DNA of 64,000 nt, taken from Deltaproteobacteria bacterium (GTDB lineage: Bacteria > Desulfobacterota > Desulfomonilia > UBA1062). The stretch spans positions 1-64,000 of the forward strand of contig JAHDRW010000007.1 in NCBI GenBank assembly GCA_018433085.1, in the 5' to 3' direction. Shown one piece after another: positions 26,245-35,136 of the stretch. The notes beneath the pieces are model-generated. The model ran no database searches, had not been told where the DNA came from, and saw only the letters and a list, made by a program, of their open reading frames with translations. The first letter of the stretch is position 1, and each line of letters starts with the position of its first letter. The translations under genes and the position numbers were made by a program.

Positions 26245-26754
26245 ATGGACAGAAACGCCCGCATCGCAACCCTGGCTCTTTTTGTGGCCATGGCGGTGGC
26301 CCTGCACTGGACAGAGTCGTTTATCCCCCGCCCCGCCCCGTTTCTGAGGCTCGGGCTGGCCAACATCCTTACCCTGTGTGCCCTGTATGCCTTCGGGGGT
26401 TTTTGGGCGATCGTCGTGGTGATCGGCAGGGTCGTTATCGGGTCGGCACTTACGGGCAGCATCTTCTCGCCCATGTTCGCCTTTTCTCTGGGAGGCGGTC
26501 TCGCCGCGGCACTCACCATGTGGGCGATGCCCAAATCGCTGTTCTCTCCCATCGGGGTGAGCGTGGCGGGCGCTGCGGCGCACATGTCTGCGCAGCTTGC
26601 TATCGCCCTGTTTCTCGTCGCACACATTTCGCTGACCTATATCATGCCGATGTTTCTCCTTGTATCGGTCGTTACCGGCGTGCTAAACGGTTACTGTGCA
26701 ATGTTGATTATCGAGGTAATGAAGGAGCGTCAGAGGCACTTTTCATCGCCCTGA
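26245..26754 (+). CDS. Gx-type membrane protein (heptaprenyl diphosphate synthase component I-like)
   Basis: 169 residues from the ATG at 26245, with AAAGGA upstream. It is almost entirely hydrophobic, with about five transmembrane segments. The segments ALHWTESFIPRPAPFLRLGL and ANILTLCALYAFG are characteristic of the Gx transporter family annotated as heptaprenyl diphosphate synthase component I. In many anaerobes this gene accompanies a NusG-like/FMN-domain protein or polyprenyl synthase genes, but none is here. It is probably a small-molecule transporter component or isoprenoid-linked protein; substrate unknown. Confidence 0.75.
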   Translation: MDRNARIATLALFVAMAVALHWTESFIPRPAPFLRLGLANILTLCALYAFGGFWAIVVVIGRVVIGSALTGSIFSPMFAFSLGGGLAAALTMWAMPKSLFSPIGVSVAGAAAHMSAQLAIALFLVAHISLTYIMPMFLLVSVVTGVLNGYCAMLIIEVMKERQRHFSSP

Positions 26755-26799
26755 TGTGAGAGAAAACACGGCCTTTCCGGCAAAGTCCGGGAAACAGCA

Positions 26800-28128
26800 A
26801 TGCGAGAAGCAGGGGAATTTTCCTTGACGACGATTGTTCCCACCGGGGGTATGGTTATCGGCAGACACGGGCTGCTGAAGGCCTTTTTGAGCTCGTGCGT
26901 GGGCCTTGCCATATACGATCACAAGAGCAGGCTGGGGGGCATGCTCCACATCCTCCTGCCCGAACCCGTGACCGACGTCCCCGATTATCACCTACCGTAT
27001 TACGCATGCACCGGAATTCCCGCCTTCATCGATGCCATGGTCGAGCAGGGGGCATGCGTCGAGACCATGGAGGCGTTCATTGCCGGCGGGGCACTGGTCG
27101 ATTCCTTTTCCGCCCATGACGTGAGCATCAATTTCACCTACAAGACCGTCGAGATCACGCTGTCCCTCCTGAAAAAACACGGCATCGTCATCAAGACTCT
27201 GGAGGCGAGCGGGGTGAATCCCTTCTGCCTCACATTCCGGCTCGATACCGGGGCGTGCAGCATTGAACCGATTCTGCTGGAGCGGCCCACGGAAAGCATC
27301 CGGAAAAAGCCCGTGGACAGGGAGATTATCGGGAAGACTATCGAAAGGCTTCTCCCGGTTCCCCAGATCGTCTTCAACATCGCCCAAATGCTTTCCGACG
27401 ATAATATCGACATCAACACCGTTGCCGCCGAGATAAAAAAAGACCAGGTCCTGAGCGCCAAGGTGCTCAGGATGTGCAACTCATCATACACCGGGCTGCC
27501 CCGCAGGATCGCATCGATCGACCAGGCCATCGTCTTCCTGGGCAGCAAGGCGCTGCTCCAGATGGTGATAACGGCCCAGATCGAAAACCTCTACCGCTCG
27601 TCGGACGGCGGATATTCCCTGTGCCGGGGCGGGATGTTCCACCACGCGGTGGCAACGGCCCGGCTGTGTAAGGCCCTGGCAACGGCGCAGAAAAAGATCA
27701 ATCCCGACATAGCCTACACCGCCGGGCTGCTCCACGACATCGGAAAGGTGGTGCTCGACCAGTATATCGACAAAATACAACCCCTCTTCTACCGGATGAT
27801 CATCGAGCACAAGGAAGATTCCAGCAAGGTCGAGCAGGATATCATGGGCATCGACCACTGTCAGGCAGGGCTCGTGCTCGCGGAGAACTGGAATCTGCCG
27901 GATGTCCTCAAGGATGTTATATCCTTCCACCATGCGCCGGAAGCCGCCCATAACAACAGCGAGATCGTGAACCTCACCTATGTGGCCGATGTGCTCACCA
28001 ATAGACTCCTTCCCGGACTGGAGCTGGAAAAGGTGGATACCTCGAACCTCCAGGCGAGCCTTCTCGCCCTGGGTATCCTGCCCAGAAACGTCTACGCCCA
28101 CCTGAACGTGCTGACAGATCTCTACTGA
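26800..28128 (+). CDS. CheD-HDOD fusion protein
   Basis: 442 residues. The N-terminal CheD domain (about 8-165) carries LSSCVGLAIYD with Cys33 and GGMLHILLPE with His50, spaced as in chemoreceptor deamidases. The third position six residues before the Cys is Lys here, not the Thr I would expect. A C-terminal HDOD domain (about 185-400) has VPQIVFNIAQMLSD, LSAKVLRMCNSSY and LLHDIGK. CheD deamidates chemoreceptors and links to CheC or CheY; HDOD domains act as signalling or scaffolding modules. A fusion suggests the deamidase is governed by an HDOD signal. The 3' end overlaps the convergent small gene by 7 nt. Confidence 0.9.
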   Translation: MREAGEFSLTTIVPTGGMVIGRHGLLKAFLSSCVGLAIYDHKSRLGGMLHILLPEPVTDVPDYHLPYYACTGIPAFIDAMVEQGACVETMEAFIAGGALVDSFSAHDVSINFTYKTVEITLSLLKKHGIVIKTLEASGVNPFCLTFRLDTGACSIEPILLERPTESIRKKPVDREIIGKTIERLLPVPQIVFNIAQMLSDDNIDINTVAAEIKKDQVLSAKVLRMCNSSYTGLPRRIASIDQAIVFLGSKALLQMVITAQIENLYRSSDGGYSLCRGGMFHHAVATARLCKALATAQKKINPDIAYTAGLLHDIGKVVLDQYIDKIQPLFYRMIIEHKEDSSKVEQDIMGIDHCQAGLVLAENWNLPDVLKDVISFHHAPEAAHNNSEIVNLTYVADVLTNRLLPGLELEKVDTSNLQASLLALGILPRNVYAHLNVLTDLY

Positions 28129-28391
28129 CCGTTCCTGTCCCTGGCCGCCCGGGCCAGCTCGATGATCTGGAGCAGCTTGGGCTTTGGGGGAGCGGCGATC
28201 CGGGATAGTTCTTCCTCTGTAAAACTGCTGCTCAGAAAACCCTGAATGTCTATCCTCCCGGACCAGCAGTCGACGATTTTCCGGCAGGGAAGCGCACCGC
28301 CGCACTGCCTGCAGTAGGAGAACGGCACCGGATGCCCCAGCAAGGGGCACCTGGTGCTCAGTTCATCGTATTCCGCCGCTTGCTTCTGCAT
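28122..28391 (-). CDS. Small cysteine-rich protein coupled to TrpB2
   Basis: 89 residues. The start at 28391 shares a base with the TrpB2 stop (TAATG), so it is translated from the same mRNA. Cysteines are arranged C-X12-C-X2-C-X5-C-X5-C (CPLLGH...YCRQCGGALPC...DCW), resembling a zinc ribbon or Fe-S binding module; the C-terminal half is helical. I do not know a named family for it. Its tight coupling suggests an accessory role for the PLP enzyme, but that is inference. Confidence 0.7.
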   Translation of the reverse strand: MQKQAAEYDELSTRCPLLGHPVPFSYCRQCGGALPCRKIVDCWSGRIDIQGFLSSSFTEEELSRIAAPPKPKLLQIIELARAARDRNGQ

Positions 28392-29779
28392 TACCACCTT
28401 CCGGATTTGACCATGGGGGCCCTGGGCAGGCCCTCCAGCGACCTGAGCGAGGCCTTGAGATCCTCCTCGGGCAGAGGAAAGTCTATGAGCTTGCCGTCCA
28501 TGAAGTTCGCGTAGCCCACGAGATCCATGAGTCCATGGCCGCTCCAATTGAACAGGATCACCTTCTCCTTGCCTTCCTCCCTGGCCTTGTTCGCCTCGTC
28601 GATGACCGCGGCGATGGCGTGGGAGGTCTCGGGAGCCGGGATAAAACCCTCGGTCTTGGCCCATATGAGCGCGCTCTGGTAGCAGTGAATCTGGTCGTAG
28701 GCCTTCGGTGTGAGCAGGCCCTCAACCACGGCCTGGCTCACCAGCGGAGCCATGCCGTGGTATCGGAGCCCGCCCGCATGGATAGGAGGAGAAACGAAGC
28801 CGTGCCCCAGGGTATACATGGGCAGCAGGGGAGTCATCTTCGCCACGTCGCCGTGGTCATAGGTGAAGGGAGCCCGTGTCAGGGTGGGACAGGAGGAGGG
28901 CTCTACCGGATAGATCTCGATCTGTGTACCGTTGATCTTGTCGGCCACGAAGGGGAAGGCGAGCCCTGCGAAATTGCTCCCTCCGCCGGCGCAGCCGATG
29001 ATCACGTCGACCTTTTTCTCGCCTGCCTTGCTGAGCTGTTTCTTGGCCTCCAGGCCGATGATGCTCTGGTGGAGCATCACGTGATTGAGCACGCTTCCCA
29101 GGGCGTAGCGGGTCTTGCCGCTCGCGTCCGAGACCGCCTCTTCAATGGCCTCGCTGATGGCGATGCCGAGGCTCCCCGGGGTATCGGGGGTCTCTGCCAG
29201 GATATCCCGGCCGGCCTGGGTCTCCGGGCTGGGGCTTGCCACGCACGTGGCGCCCCATACGTTCATCATCAGCTTCCGGAACGGCTTCTGGTCGAAGGAG
29301 ATCCGCACCATGTACACCTTGCACTCCAGTCCCAGGAGTGCGCACGCGAACGCCAGGGCGCTGCCCCACTGCCCTGCTCCGGTCTCCGTAGTGATCTTTT
29401 TGATGCCGAACTGCTTGTTGTACCACGCCTGGGCAACGGCGGTGTTGGGCTTGTGGCTCCCGGGGGGAGAAACCCCCTCGTCCTTGTAGTAGATCCTGGC
29501 AGGGGTGCCCAGAAACTTCTCGAGATGCACTGCCCGGCGCAGGGGGGAGGGGCGCCACCGGTAGAGGATCTCCAGGATCTCTTCCGGGATGTCGATCCAG
29601 CGCTCCTGGCTCACCTCCTGCTCGATGAGGTTCATGGGGAAGACCGGGGCGAGATCCTCGGGCTTCACGGGATTCCCGTCCGGGCCCAGGGGCGGCTGCA
29701 TGGGAGTGGGCAGATCCGCCGCGAGATTATACCACTGGCGGGGAATCTCGTCTTCGTTCAACAGAATCTTGGTGCTCAT
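28391..29779 (-). CDS. trpB: TrpB2-type pyridoxal-phosphate enzyme (tryptophan synthase beta-like)
   Basis: 462 residues, longer than classical TrpB (~400) and typical of the TrpB2 class. The PLP lysine lies in [10 protein letters not shown], and the phosphate-binding loop is [28 protein letters not shown] and [12 protein letters not shown] (N-terminal extension) are TrpB2 hallmarks. The family makes tryptophan from indole and serine, but TrpB2 can work without a TrpA subunit, and no trpA is here. A ribosome site AAGGAGG lies before the ATG. The partner is the small Cys-rich gene downstream. Confidence 0.9.
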   Translation of the reverse strand: MSTKILLNEDEIPRQWYNLAADLPTPMQPPLGPDGNPVKPEDLAPVFPMNLIEQEVSQERWIDIPEEILEILYRWRPSPLRRAVHLEKFLGTPARIYYKDEGVSPPGSHKPNTAVAQAWYNKQFGIKKITTETGAGQWGSALAFACALLGLECKVYMVRISFDQKPFRKLMMNVWGATCVASPSPETQAGRDILAETPDTPGSLGIAISEAIEEAVSDASGKTRYALGSVLNHVMLHQSIIGLEAKKQLSKAGEKKVDVIIGCAGGGSNFAGLAFPFVADKINGTQIEIYPVEPSSCPTLTRAPFTYDHGDVAKMTPLLPMYTLGHGFVSPPIHAGGLRYHGMAPLVSQAVVEGLLTPKAYDQIHCYQSALIWAKTEGFIPAPETSHAIAAVIDEANKAREEGKEKVILFNWSGHGLMDLVGYANFMDGKLIDFPLPEEDLKASLRSLEGLPRAPMVKSGRW

Positions 29780-30189
29780 GGAAAACCTCCTTGTAAGACA
29801 GCCTGCGTAGAGGGGAAACTCTCCGGCTCCCTAAGGCCCCACCTTCCCTCCTTGTGAGAGAAGAAAGACCGGAAATGACACTACCGGGAACCGCCTCCCC
29901 GTCTGCGGGCAATCATCATGTTTCTTTATACAGAAACATACGTGCCGGCCCGTGTCAACTAAAAAAATGAATAGATTATCCCAAGCTTACGGGATAACGA
30001 GAGAACTTGGGAAATCCATCCTCAGACCGGGGCGGGGCAGGTGATTTCCCGTAATGATTCCGTAAGAACCCATGCTGCCGGCAACGGTCATAGCGATGCC
30101 CCCCGCATCTTTCCCCCGCAGATAGAAAACGGAGAGATCCCGCGGTGCCCGCCCTCTTCCGGAAGACCGCTTAAGCGGGCAGGATGTCC
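29780..30189. other. Leader and intergenic region between der and trpB2
   Basis: 410 bp on the leftward strand between the der stop and the TrpB2 start. It holds a hairpin array at 30146-30181 and a short inverted repeat (GTTTCT with AGAAAC at about 29921-29938). A leftward TTGACA near 29955 has no convincing partner. I see no gene or riboswitch that I can name. Confidence 0.45.
30146..30181 (-). terminator. Compound hairpin after der
   Basis: TGCCCGC (30146-30152) pairs with GCGGGCA (30175-30181), enclosing a 12-nt palindrome (TCTTCCGGAAGA, 30155-30166). It lies just past the der stop codon on the leftward transcript. No U-run follows, so its role as terminator is uncertain. Confidence 0.35.
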
Positions 30190-31500
30190 TCACGATTTGG
30201 GCACGAACCTGAGCTTGACGGGTACACCCTCGAGAGAGAGCGCCTTTTTGAAGGTGCGGACAAGATAGCGGTGATAGCTGGGCTGGATGGAATCGGGAAA
30301 GTTCGTAACGATCCGGAACTCCGGCGGCACCGTCCCCACCTGGTTTGCATAGAAAAACTTGACCTGTCTGCCCTTGACCACGGGCGGTGTATATGACCCC
30401 GAGACATCCGCGAGAACCCGGTTGAGACGTCCGGTGGTGACCTGGGTGGTGGTCTTGGTGAAGAGCTCGTCGATGAGCGGATACATCCTCTCCACGTTTT
30501 TGCCCGTGAGCGCGGAGATGAACACGACCCTGACGTCGGGAATGAACTTCAGGGAATAGTGGACAGCCTCCCTGATCTGCGTGCGGCTGCCGGCCTGAAT
30601 GAGGTCGCTCTTGTTCACCACCACCACGAAGGCCCTGCCGTGCTCGGCCATGATGCTGCAGATGCGCTTGTCCTGCTCGGTCACGCCCTCGTCCGGATCG
30701 ATGAGCAGCAGGCAGACATGCGAGAGGTTGACGTTCTTGAGCGAACGGAACACGCTCTCCCGCTCCAGCATGTCCTGGATGCGCGATTTCCGCCTGATGC
30801 CGGCCGTGTCCACGAAAATATAGTCCCTTTCCCCGTGGCTCACCCGGATATCGACATAATCCCTGGTGGTCCCGGCCACGGGCGACACGATGGCCCGGTT
30901 CTCCCCGATGATCCGGTTGAGCAGCAGCGACTTGCCCACGTTGGGCCGCCCGAGAATGCTCACCCTGATGGCATCGGTCTCGTGCTCCAGGTCTGTGCCG
31001 GGTAAGGCCTCTACAACCTGTCTGATCCGATCTTTCAAGAGCTTGAGCCCGGTCTTCTTCCGTGCCGATATCTCGACAAAATCCCGGATGCCGAGCTCAT
31101 AGAGCATGGCCGAGGCCGCCCCCCCGTGCGGGTCGTCCACCTTGTTGGCGACATAGACCACCGGCACCGGGGATTCTCTCAGGATGCGCACCAGCTCGTG
31201 GTCGTCGGCGGTCAGCTCGGAGAGCACGTCGAACATGCACACGAGCAGGTCGGATTCATGGATCGCCAGCATGGTCTGCTCGAACATGTGCCGGGAGAAA
31301 TCCCCCTCGCCCGTGGTGTCGAACCCCCCGGTGTCCACGAGATCTGCTTCGATACCACCGTCCATAGACAGCCTGCCGTAGATCCTATCCCGGGTGATCC
31401 CCCGCTCGGGCCCCACGATGGCCCGGTTCTGTCCCACCAGGTCGTTGAACAGGGTGGACTTCCCCACATTGGGTCTTCCGACAATGGCGACAACCGGCAT
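30190..31500 (-). CDS. der: Ribosome-assembly GTPase Der (EngA)
   Basis: 436 residues. Two tandem GTPase domains: the first has GRPNVGKSTLFN, DTGG and NKVD; the second has GRPNVGKSLLLN, DTAGI and NKSD. A C-terminal KH-like domain follows (about 350-436). Der acts in 50S subunit maturation. The start shares its A with the stop of era (TAATG), so the two ribosome-assembly GTPases are co-translated. Confidence 0.97.
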   Translation of the reverse strand: MPVVAIVGRPNVGKSTLFNDLVGQNRAIVGPERGITRDRIYGRLSMDGGIEADLVDTGGFDTTGEGDFSRHMFEQTMLAIHESDLLVCMFDVLSELTADDHELVRILRESPVPVVYVANKVDDPHGGAASAMLYELGIRDFVEISARKKTGLKLLKDRIRQVVEALPGTDLEHETDAIRVSILGRPNVGKSLLLNRIIGENRAIVSPVAGTTRDYVDIRVSHGERDYIFVDTAGIRRKSRIQDMLERESVFRSLKNVNLSHVCLLLIDPDEGVTEQDKRICSIMAEHGRAFVVVVNKSDLIQAGSRTQIREAVHYSLKFIPDVRVVFISALTGKNVERMYPLIDELFTKTTTQVTTGRLNRVLADVSGSYTPPVVKGRQVKFFYANQVGTVPPEFRIVTNFPDSIQPSYHRYLVRTFKKALSLEGVPVKLRFVPKS

Positions 31501-32387
31501 TACTTGTATCCCAGTTCCTTCAGACGCGTGGGCTTCTTGGTCCAGTCCTTGGTCACCTTCACGAACAATTCGAGAAAAACCCGGGTGCCCAGAAGCCTCT
31601 GGATATCCAGTCTCGCCTGTTTTCCGATCTCTTTCAACATCTTTCCGCCCGCACCAATCACGATGCCCTTCTGGGACGGCCGTTCCACGTGGATAGCGGC
31701 ACTGATATAGGTGGGCTCGCCTTCCCGGAACTCCTCCACCTCCACGGCCGTTGCATAGGGGATCTCCTTGCTCGTCAGGATGAACACCTTCTCGCGGATG
31801 AGCTCCTGGCAGAGAAAACGCAGGCTCGCATCGGTGATCATGTCGTCGGGGAAAAACCTGGGCCCTTCCGGTAGCAGGCCCTTGAGACCGACCAGCAGCT
31901 CCGTGATGCCGTCGCCGGTGAGGGAGGAAACGGCGTACGCGCTCCTGAACGCTCCCACGGAGCCGAGCAGGCCGAGCCTTTTCTCCCGCTCTTCCTCGGG
32001 AATCAGATCGGCCTTGTTCAAGACGAGGACCGCGTCCTTTCCCGACGTTCCGACGTGGGCCATCACCCGGGAGATCTTTTCGGCGGTCTCCTCGGGGCTT
32101 GTCATGACCATGGCGATGTCTGCATCGGAGAGCGTGCTCAGCGCCTTCTCGACCATGTACTGGTTCAGGGCCTTCCCGGCCTCATGGATGCCGGGGGTAT
32201 CCAGGAAGATGATCTGGGCGTCCTCGGTATCATAGATCCCCAGAACCCGGTCTCTGGTGGTCTGGGGCCTGCTGGCCGTTATGGAGATCTTGGAGCCGAT
32301 AACCCGGTTCAGGAAGGTGGACTTCCCGACATTGGGCCTTCCCACAATCGCAATGAAGCCTGATCGGATAGTGCCGGTGTGTTCCAT
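31500..32387 (-). CDS. era: 30S-assembly GTPase Era
   Basis: 295 residues. The GTPase domain shows GRPNVGKSTFLN, ASRPQTTRDRV, DTPGI and NKADL. A KH domain near the C-terminus (VIGAGGKMLKEIG) binds the 3' end of 16S rRNA. Era works in 16S rRNA processing and 30S maturation, which fits rnc being in the same leftward run. It begins 1 bp after the end of the REC-PAS kinase gene and overlaps the der start. Confidence 0.97.
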   Translation of the reverse strand: MEHTGTIRSGFIAIVGRPNVGKSTFLNRVIGSKISITASRPQTTRDRVLGIYDTEDAQIIFLDTPGIHEAGKALNQYMVEKALSTLSDADIAMVMTSPEETAEKISRVMAHVGTSGKDAVLVLNKADLIPEEEREKRLGLLGSVGAFRSAYAVSSLTGDGITELLVGLKGLLPEGPRFFPDDMITDASLRFLCQELIREKVFILTSKEIPYATAVEVEEFREGEPTYISAAIHVERPSQKGIVIGAGGKMLKEIGKQARLDIQRLLGTRVFLELFVKVTKDWTKKPTRLKELGYK

Positions 32388-32388
32388 A

Positions 32389-35136
32389 TCATTCGAGATC
32401 GAGATGCATCTGCCGTGCCCACAGGGTCTTGACCGGCAGGGTGACCGTGAACGTGGAGCCCTTCCCCACCTCGCTCTTCACATTGATGGTCCCGCCGTGG
32501 CGCTTGACGATTCCGTAGCTCACGGAAAGTCCTAAGCCGACACCCTTGACCATGGTCTTCCTGGTATAGAACATCTCGAACACCCGGGGCAGCTCATCGC
32601 TGGCAATGCCCACCCCGTTGTCCTCGAACGAGATGCCGACCGTTCCGGCGTCCGCATCGTTTTTTACATCCACCCGGAGCTCTCCCCCGTCCGGCATCGC
32701 CTCCACGGCGTTGTTGATGATGTTGATGAAGACCTGCTTGATCTGATCCGGAATACACTCAACACAATATGCGCCATCCGGTGCAAACTTCAACTTCACC
32801 GAGTGCTCCTCGAGGTACTTCCGGTTGAGGATGAACACGTCGCGCAGCGATTCGCTGATATCGACCTTCTGCACCCCTCCCTCGTTGGGCATGTAGAAGG
32901 TCTTCATGTTCCTGATGAGGTCGGCTATCCGGTCGGTCTCCTTGATGGCGAGTCTCACGAACTGGTGGTCGATCCCCTCCTTTCGGGTGTTGAGCACATG
33001 GTTCAGGCAGCTGCGGATTCCGTAGAGCGGGTTGTTGATCTCGTGGGCGATGCTCGCGGAGAGCTTGCCGGTCGCCGCCAGGCGCTCGGACTGGATGAGG
33101 GCCGACTCCATCTTTTTTTTCTCGGTGAGGTCCTTGATGATGGCGGAAAACCCGAAGATGTCTCCCGAGGCATCCTTGAGCGCGGTAACGGTCAGCAGCA
33201 CATCGAGAATCCGGCCGCTCTTGGTCTTGCGGCGAGTCTCCCGGTCCTTTACCAGCCCGTTGCGGCGCACCTCGTCGAAGATCTCGTCCGACTCCATCAT
33301 CCCCTCGTCGGGGACGACGAACAGGCTCGGCTTGCCCACCGCCTCTTCTTCCGACCAGCCGAACATCATGGCGGCGCCGTGATTCCACGAGATGACCTTT
33401 CGGTCGGTATCCATGCCGACAATCGCATCCGCGCTGTAGTGCTCGATATTGGCCAGAAGCTGGAGCCTCTTGTTCGTGGCGATCTCCTCGCTGATATCGC
33501 CCGCGATGCAGACATATTCGACCCGCGACGGGTCCCCGATCTGGGTGAGGACGGTCCGGTAGATCTTCCTGCCCTCCGGGGTCTCGATGGAGATATCGAA
33601 GGGACCGGGGCCCTTCCCGTTTCCGATGAGCCCGATCATTTTCCGGAGCATGTCTTCGGATGCCTCGTCGGCCATGAACTCCCGGCAGGGCCTCTGGAAG
33701 ATATCTTCCAGGGTCACACCCAGGGTCTTGAGCCCGACCCGGTTCATGTACACCAGGCGCGCCTCGCTCTCGAGGGAAAAAATGATGTCGCCGGAGCCCT
33801 CTACGATCTGTTTGTATCGTTCCTCCGACTCTCTCAACGCCCTGATCTTTCTGCTCACGCCGTCGGTGAGCCTGGCGTTGAACTCCTGGATCTTCCGGTT
33901 AGCACTGCGGAGCTCCTGCTCGGCGATCTTCTGCTGGGTGATGTCCTCGGCGATGATGTCCAGGCCGCTGAAGATCCCGCGGGCATCGTACTGGAACGAG
34001 ACCCGGTACGAGAGAAAAAGCATGTAGCGCGACTTCGTGTATACCCGTATCTCTCCCTCCATGTCCGCGGCCCTTTTCCCGGTCGCCTCCCGCCAGGCCT
34101 CGACCAGGGGCAGGTCCTCCTGGTGGACGATCTCTTCCCAGGGCACCTGCTTGCCAAGGAGCTCGTCAGAGGCGTACCCGAGCGTCCTGCTCACCTCCTG
34201 GTTCACGTACTCGCAGGAGAAATCCCTGCCCAGCCAGATGACGATATCCTTGGCGTGATCGGTGAGGCGCTGGAACTGTCCCTGGAGGTTCTCGATCTGC
34301 CGGTCTTTCTCGGCAAGACTTTCCTGGAGCTTTTCGACGGACGGGCTGTCCGCGCTCCGCTCGTCCCGCGCATCGCACATGTCCCGTGCCATGCAGAACA
34401 CCGCACTGGACATGTCCTGGATCTCCCTCACCACCCGGGCCCACACCCGCACATACCTGCTGCTCCCGTCTTTTCTCATGAAATGCAGCCGGACCGTTCC
34501 CGGCGGTTTCCCGGCGATCTGGGCGTTGAACGCATTGACGGCAGCCGAACGATCCCGTTCGTCGATGATGTCGAAGAGGGTCCTGCCCTTGAAATCGTCC
34601 AGGGTGTACCCGCTGAGTTCGGTAAAGCGCCGGTTCAGGGCCACGGGCTGCAGGCCGATGTCGGTGATGAACAGTGCGTCGGTGGAATTCTCGAACACGT
34701 CTTTGTAGATGGTCTCGGATATGTCCGCGCGCCTCTTGTATTCCTCGAGAGACACGATGGAGCCCCGCACCTCGAGGGCCTTGGACACGTTCTGCTTGAG
34801 CTCGCTGGGGAGAAAGGCACCCTTGCGCAGGTACCGGAACACGTCGGAAGACATGGCCATATCCATGGGCCAGTCGTCTTCGAAGGCGGTGATGACGATC
34901 ACCATGAGATGCGGGTCGATCTCCGCGCGGACCTTTTCCACCAGGGCTCTGCCGTCCATGTCCGGCATCCTCAGGTCGGTGATCATGAGCGCGAACGAGT
35001 CCTTCTCCAGGGCCTGTAACGCCTCCAGCGGCCCCGGCGCCGTCACCACGTCAAAGTCGTACTTGAGCACCTGGTGCAGATAATTCCTGAAAACCGGGTC
35101 ATCCTCGACCACCAAGATCTTCTGCGTCATGGTCAT
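32389..35136 (-). CDS. Hybrid sensor kinase: receiver, four PAS domains, histidine kinase
   Basis: 915 residues, cytoplasmic. The receiver domain (about 5-120) has EDD at the start and the phospho-acceptor Asp in ITDLRMPDMDG. About four PAS domains follow (roughly 145-260, 290-405, 435-550 and 555-690), then HisKA with SIAHEINNPLYG (phosphorylated His) and HATPase with INNAVEAM, DNGVGI and GLGLSVSYGI. An N-terminal receiver lets another kinase control this one. The start overlaps the stop of the upstream HDOD kinase by 4 nt (ATGA), a strong hint that the two are partners. No output regulator is adjacent. Confidence 0.93.
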   Translation of the reverse strand: MTMTQKILVVEDDPVFRNYLHQVLKYDFDVVTAPGPLEALQALEKDSFALMITDLRMPDMDGRALVEKVRAEIDPHLMVIVITAFEDDWPMDMAMSSDVFRYLRKGAFLPSELKQNVSKALEVRGSIVSLEEYKRRADISETIYKDVFENSTDALFITDIGLQPVALNRRFTELSGYTLDDFKGRTLFDIIDERDRSAAVNAFNAQIAGKPPGTVRLHFMRKDGSSRYVRVWARVVREIQDMSSAVFCMARDMCDARDERSADSPSVEKLQESLAEKDRQIENLQGQFQRLTDHAKDIVIWLGRDFSCEYVNQEVSRTLGYASDELLGKQVPWEEIVHQEDLPLVEAWREATGKRAADMEGEIRVYTKSRYMLFLSYRVSFQYDARGIFSGLDIIAEDITQQKIAEQELRSANRKIQEFNARLTDGVSRKIRALRESEERYKQIVEGSGDIIFSLESEARLVYMNRVGLKTLGVTLEDIFQRPCREFMADEASEDMLRKMIGLIGNGKGPGPFDISIETPEGRKIYRTVLTQIGDPSRVEYVCIAGDISEEIATNKRLQLLANIEHYSADAIVGMDTDRKVISWNHGAAMMFGWSEEEAVGKPSLFVVPDEGMMESDEIFDEVRRNGLVKDRETRRKTKSGRILDVLLTVTALKDASGDIFGFSAIIKDLTEKKKMESALIQSERLAATGKLSASIAHEINNPLYGIRSCLNHVLNTRKEGIDHQFVRLAIKETDRIADLIRNMKTFYMPNEGGVQKVDISESLRDVFILNRKYLEEHSVKLKFAPDGAYCVECIPDQIKQVFINIINNAVEAMPDGGELRVDVKNDADAGTVGISFEDNGVGIASDELPRVFEMFYTRKTMVKGVGLGLSVSYGIVKRHGGTINVKSEVGKGSTFTVTLPVKTLWARQMHLDLE

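Noticed and set aside
29987-30193. 68-codon leftward frame whose GTG overlaps the der stop (GTGA)
   Set aside because: No ribosome site, no family resemblance, and the hairpin at 30146-30181 lies within it.
32803-35019. 738-codon open frame opposite the receiver-PAS kinase
   Set aside because: The kinase frame has complete domain motifs; the opposite frame shows no family signature and is low-complexity Asp/His/Leu.
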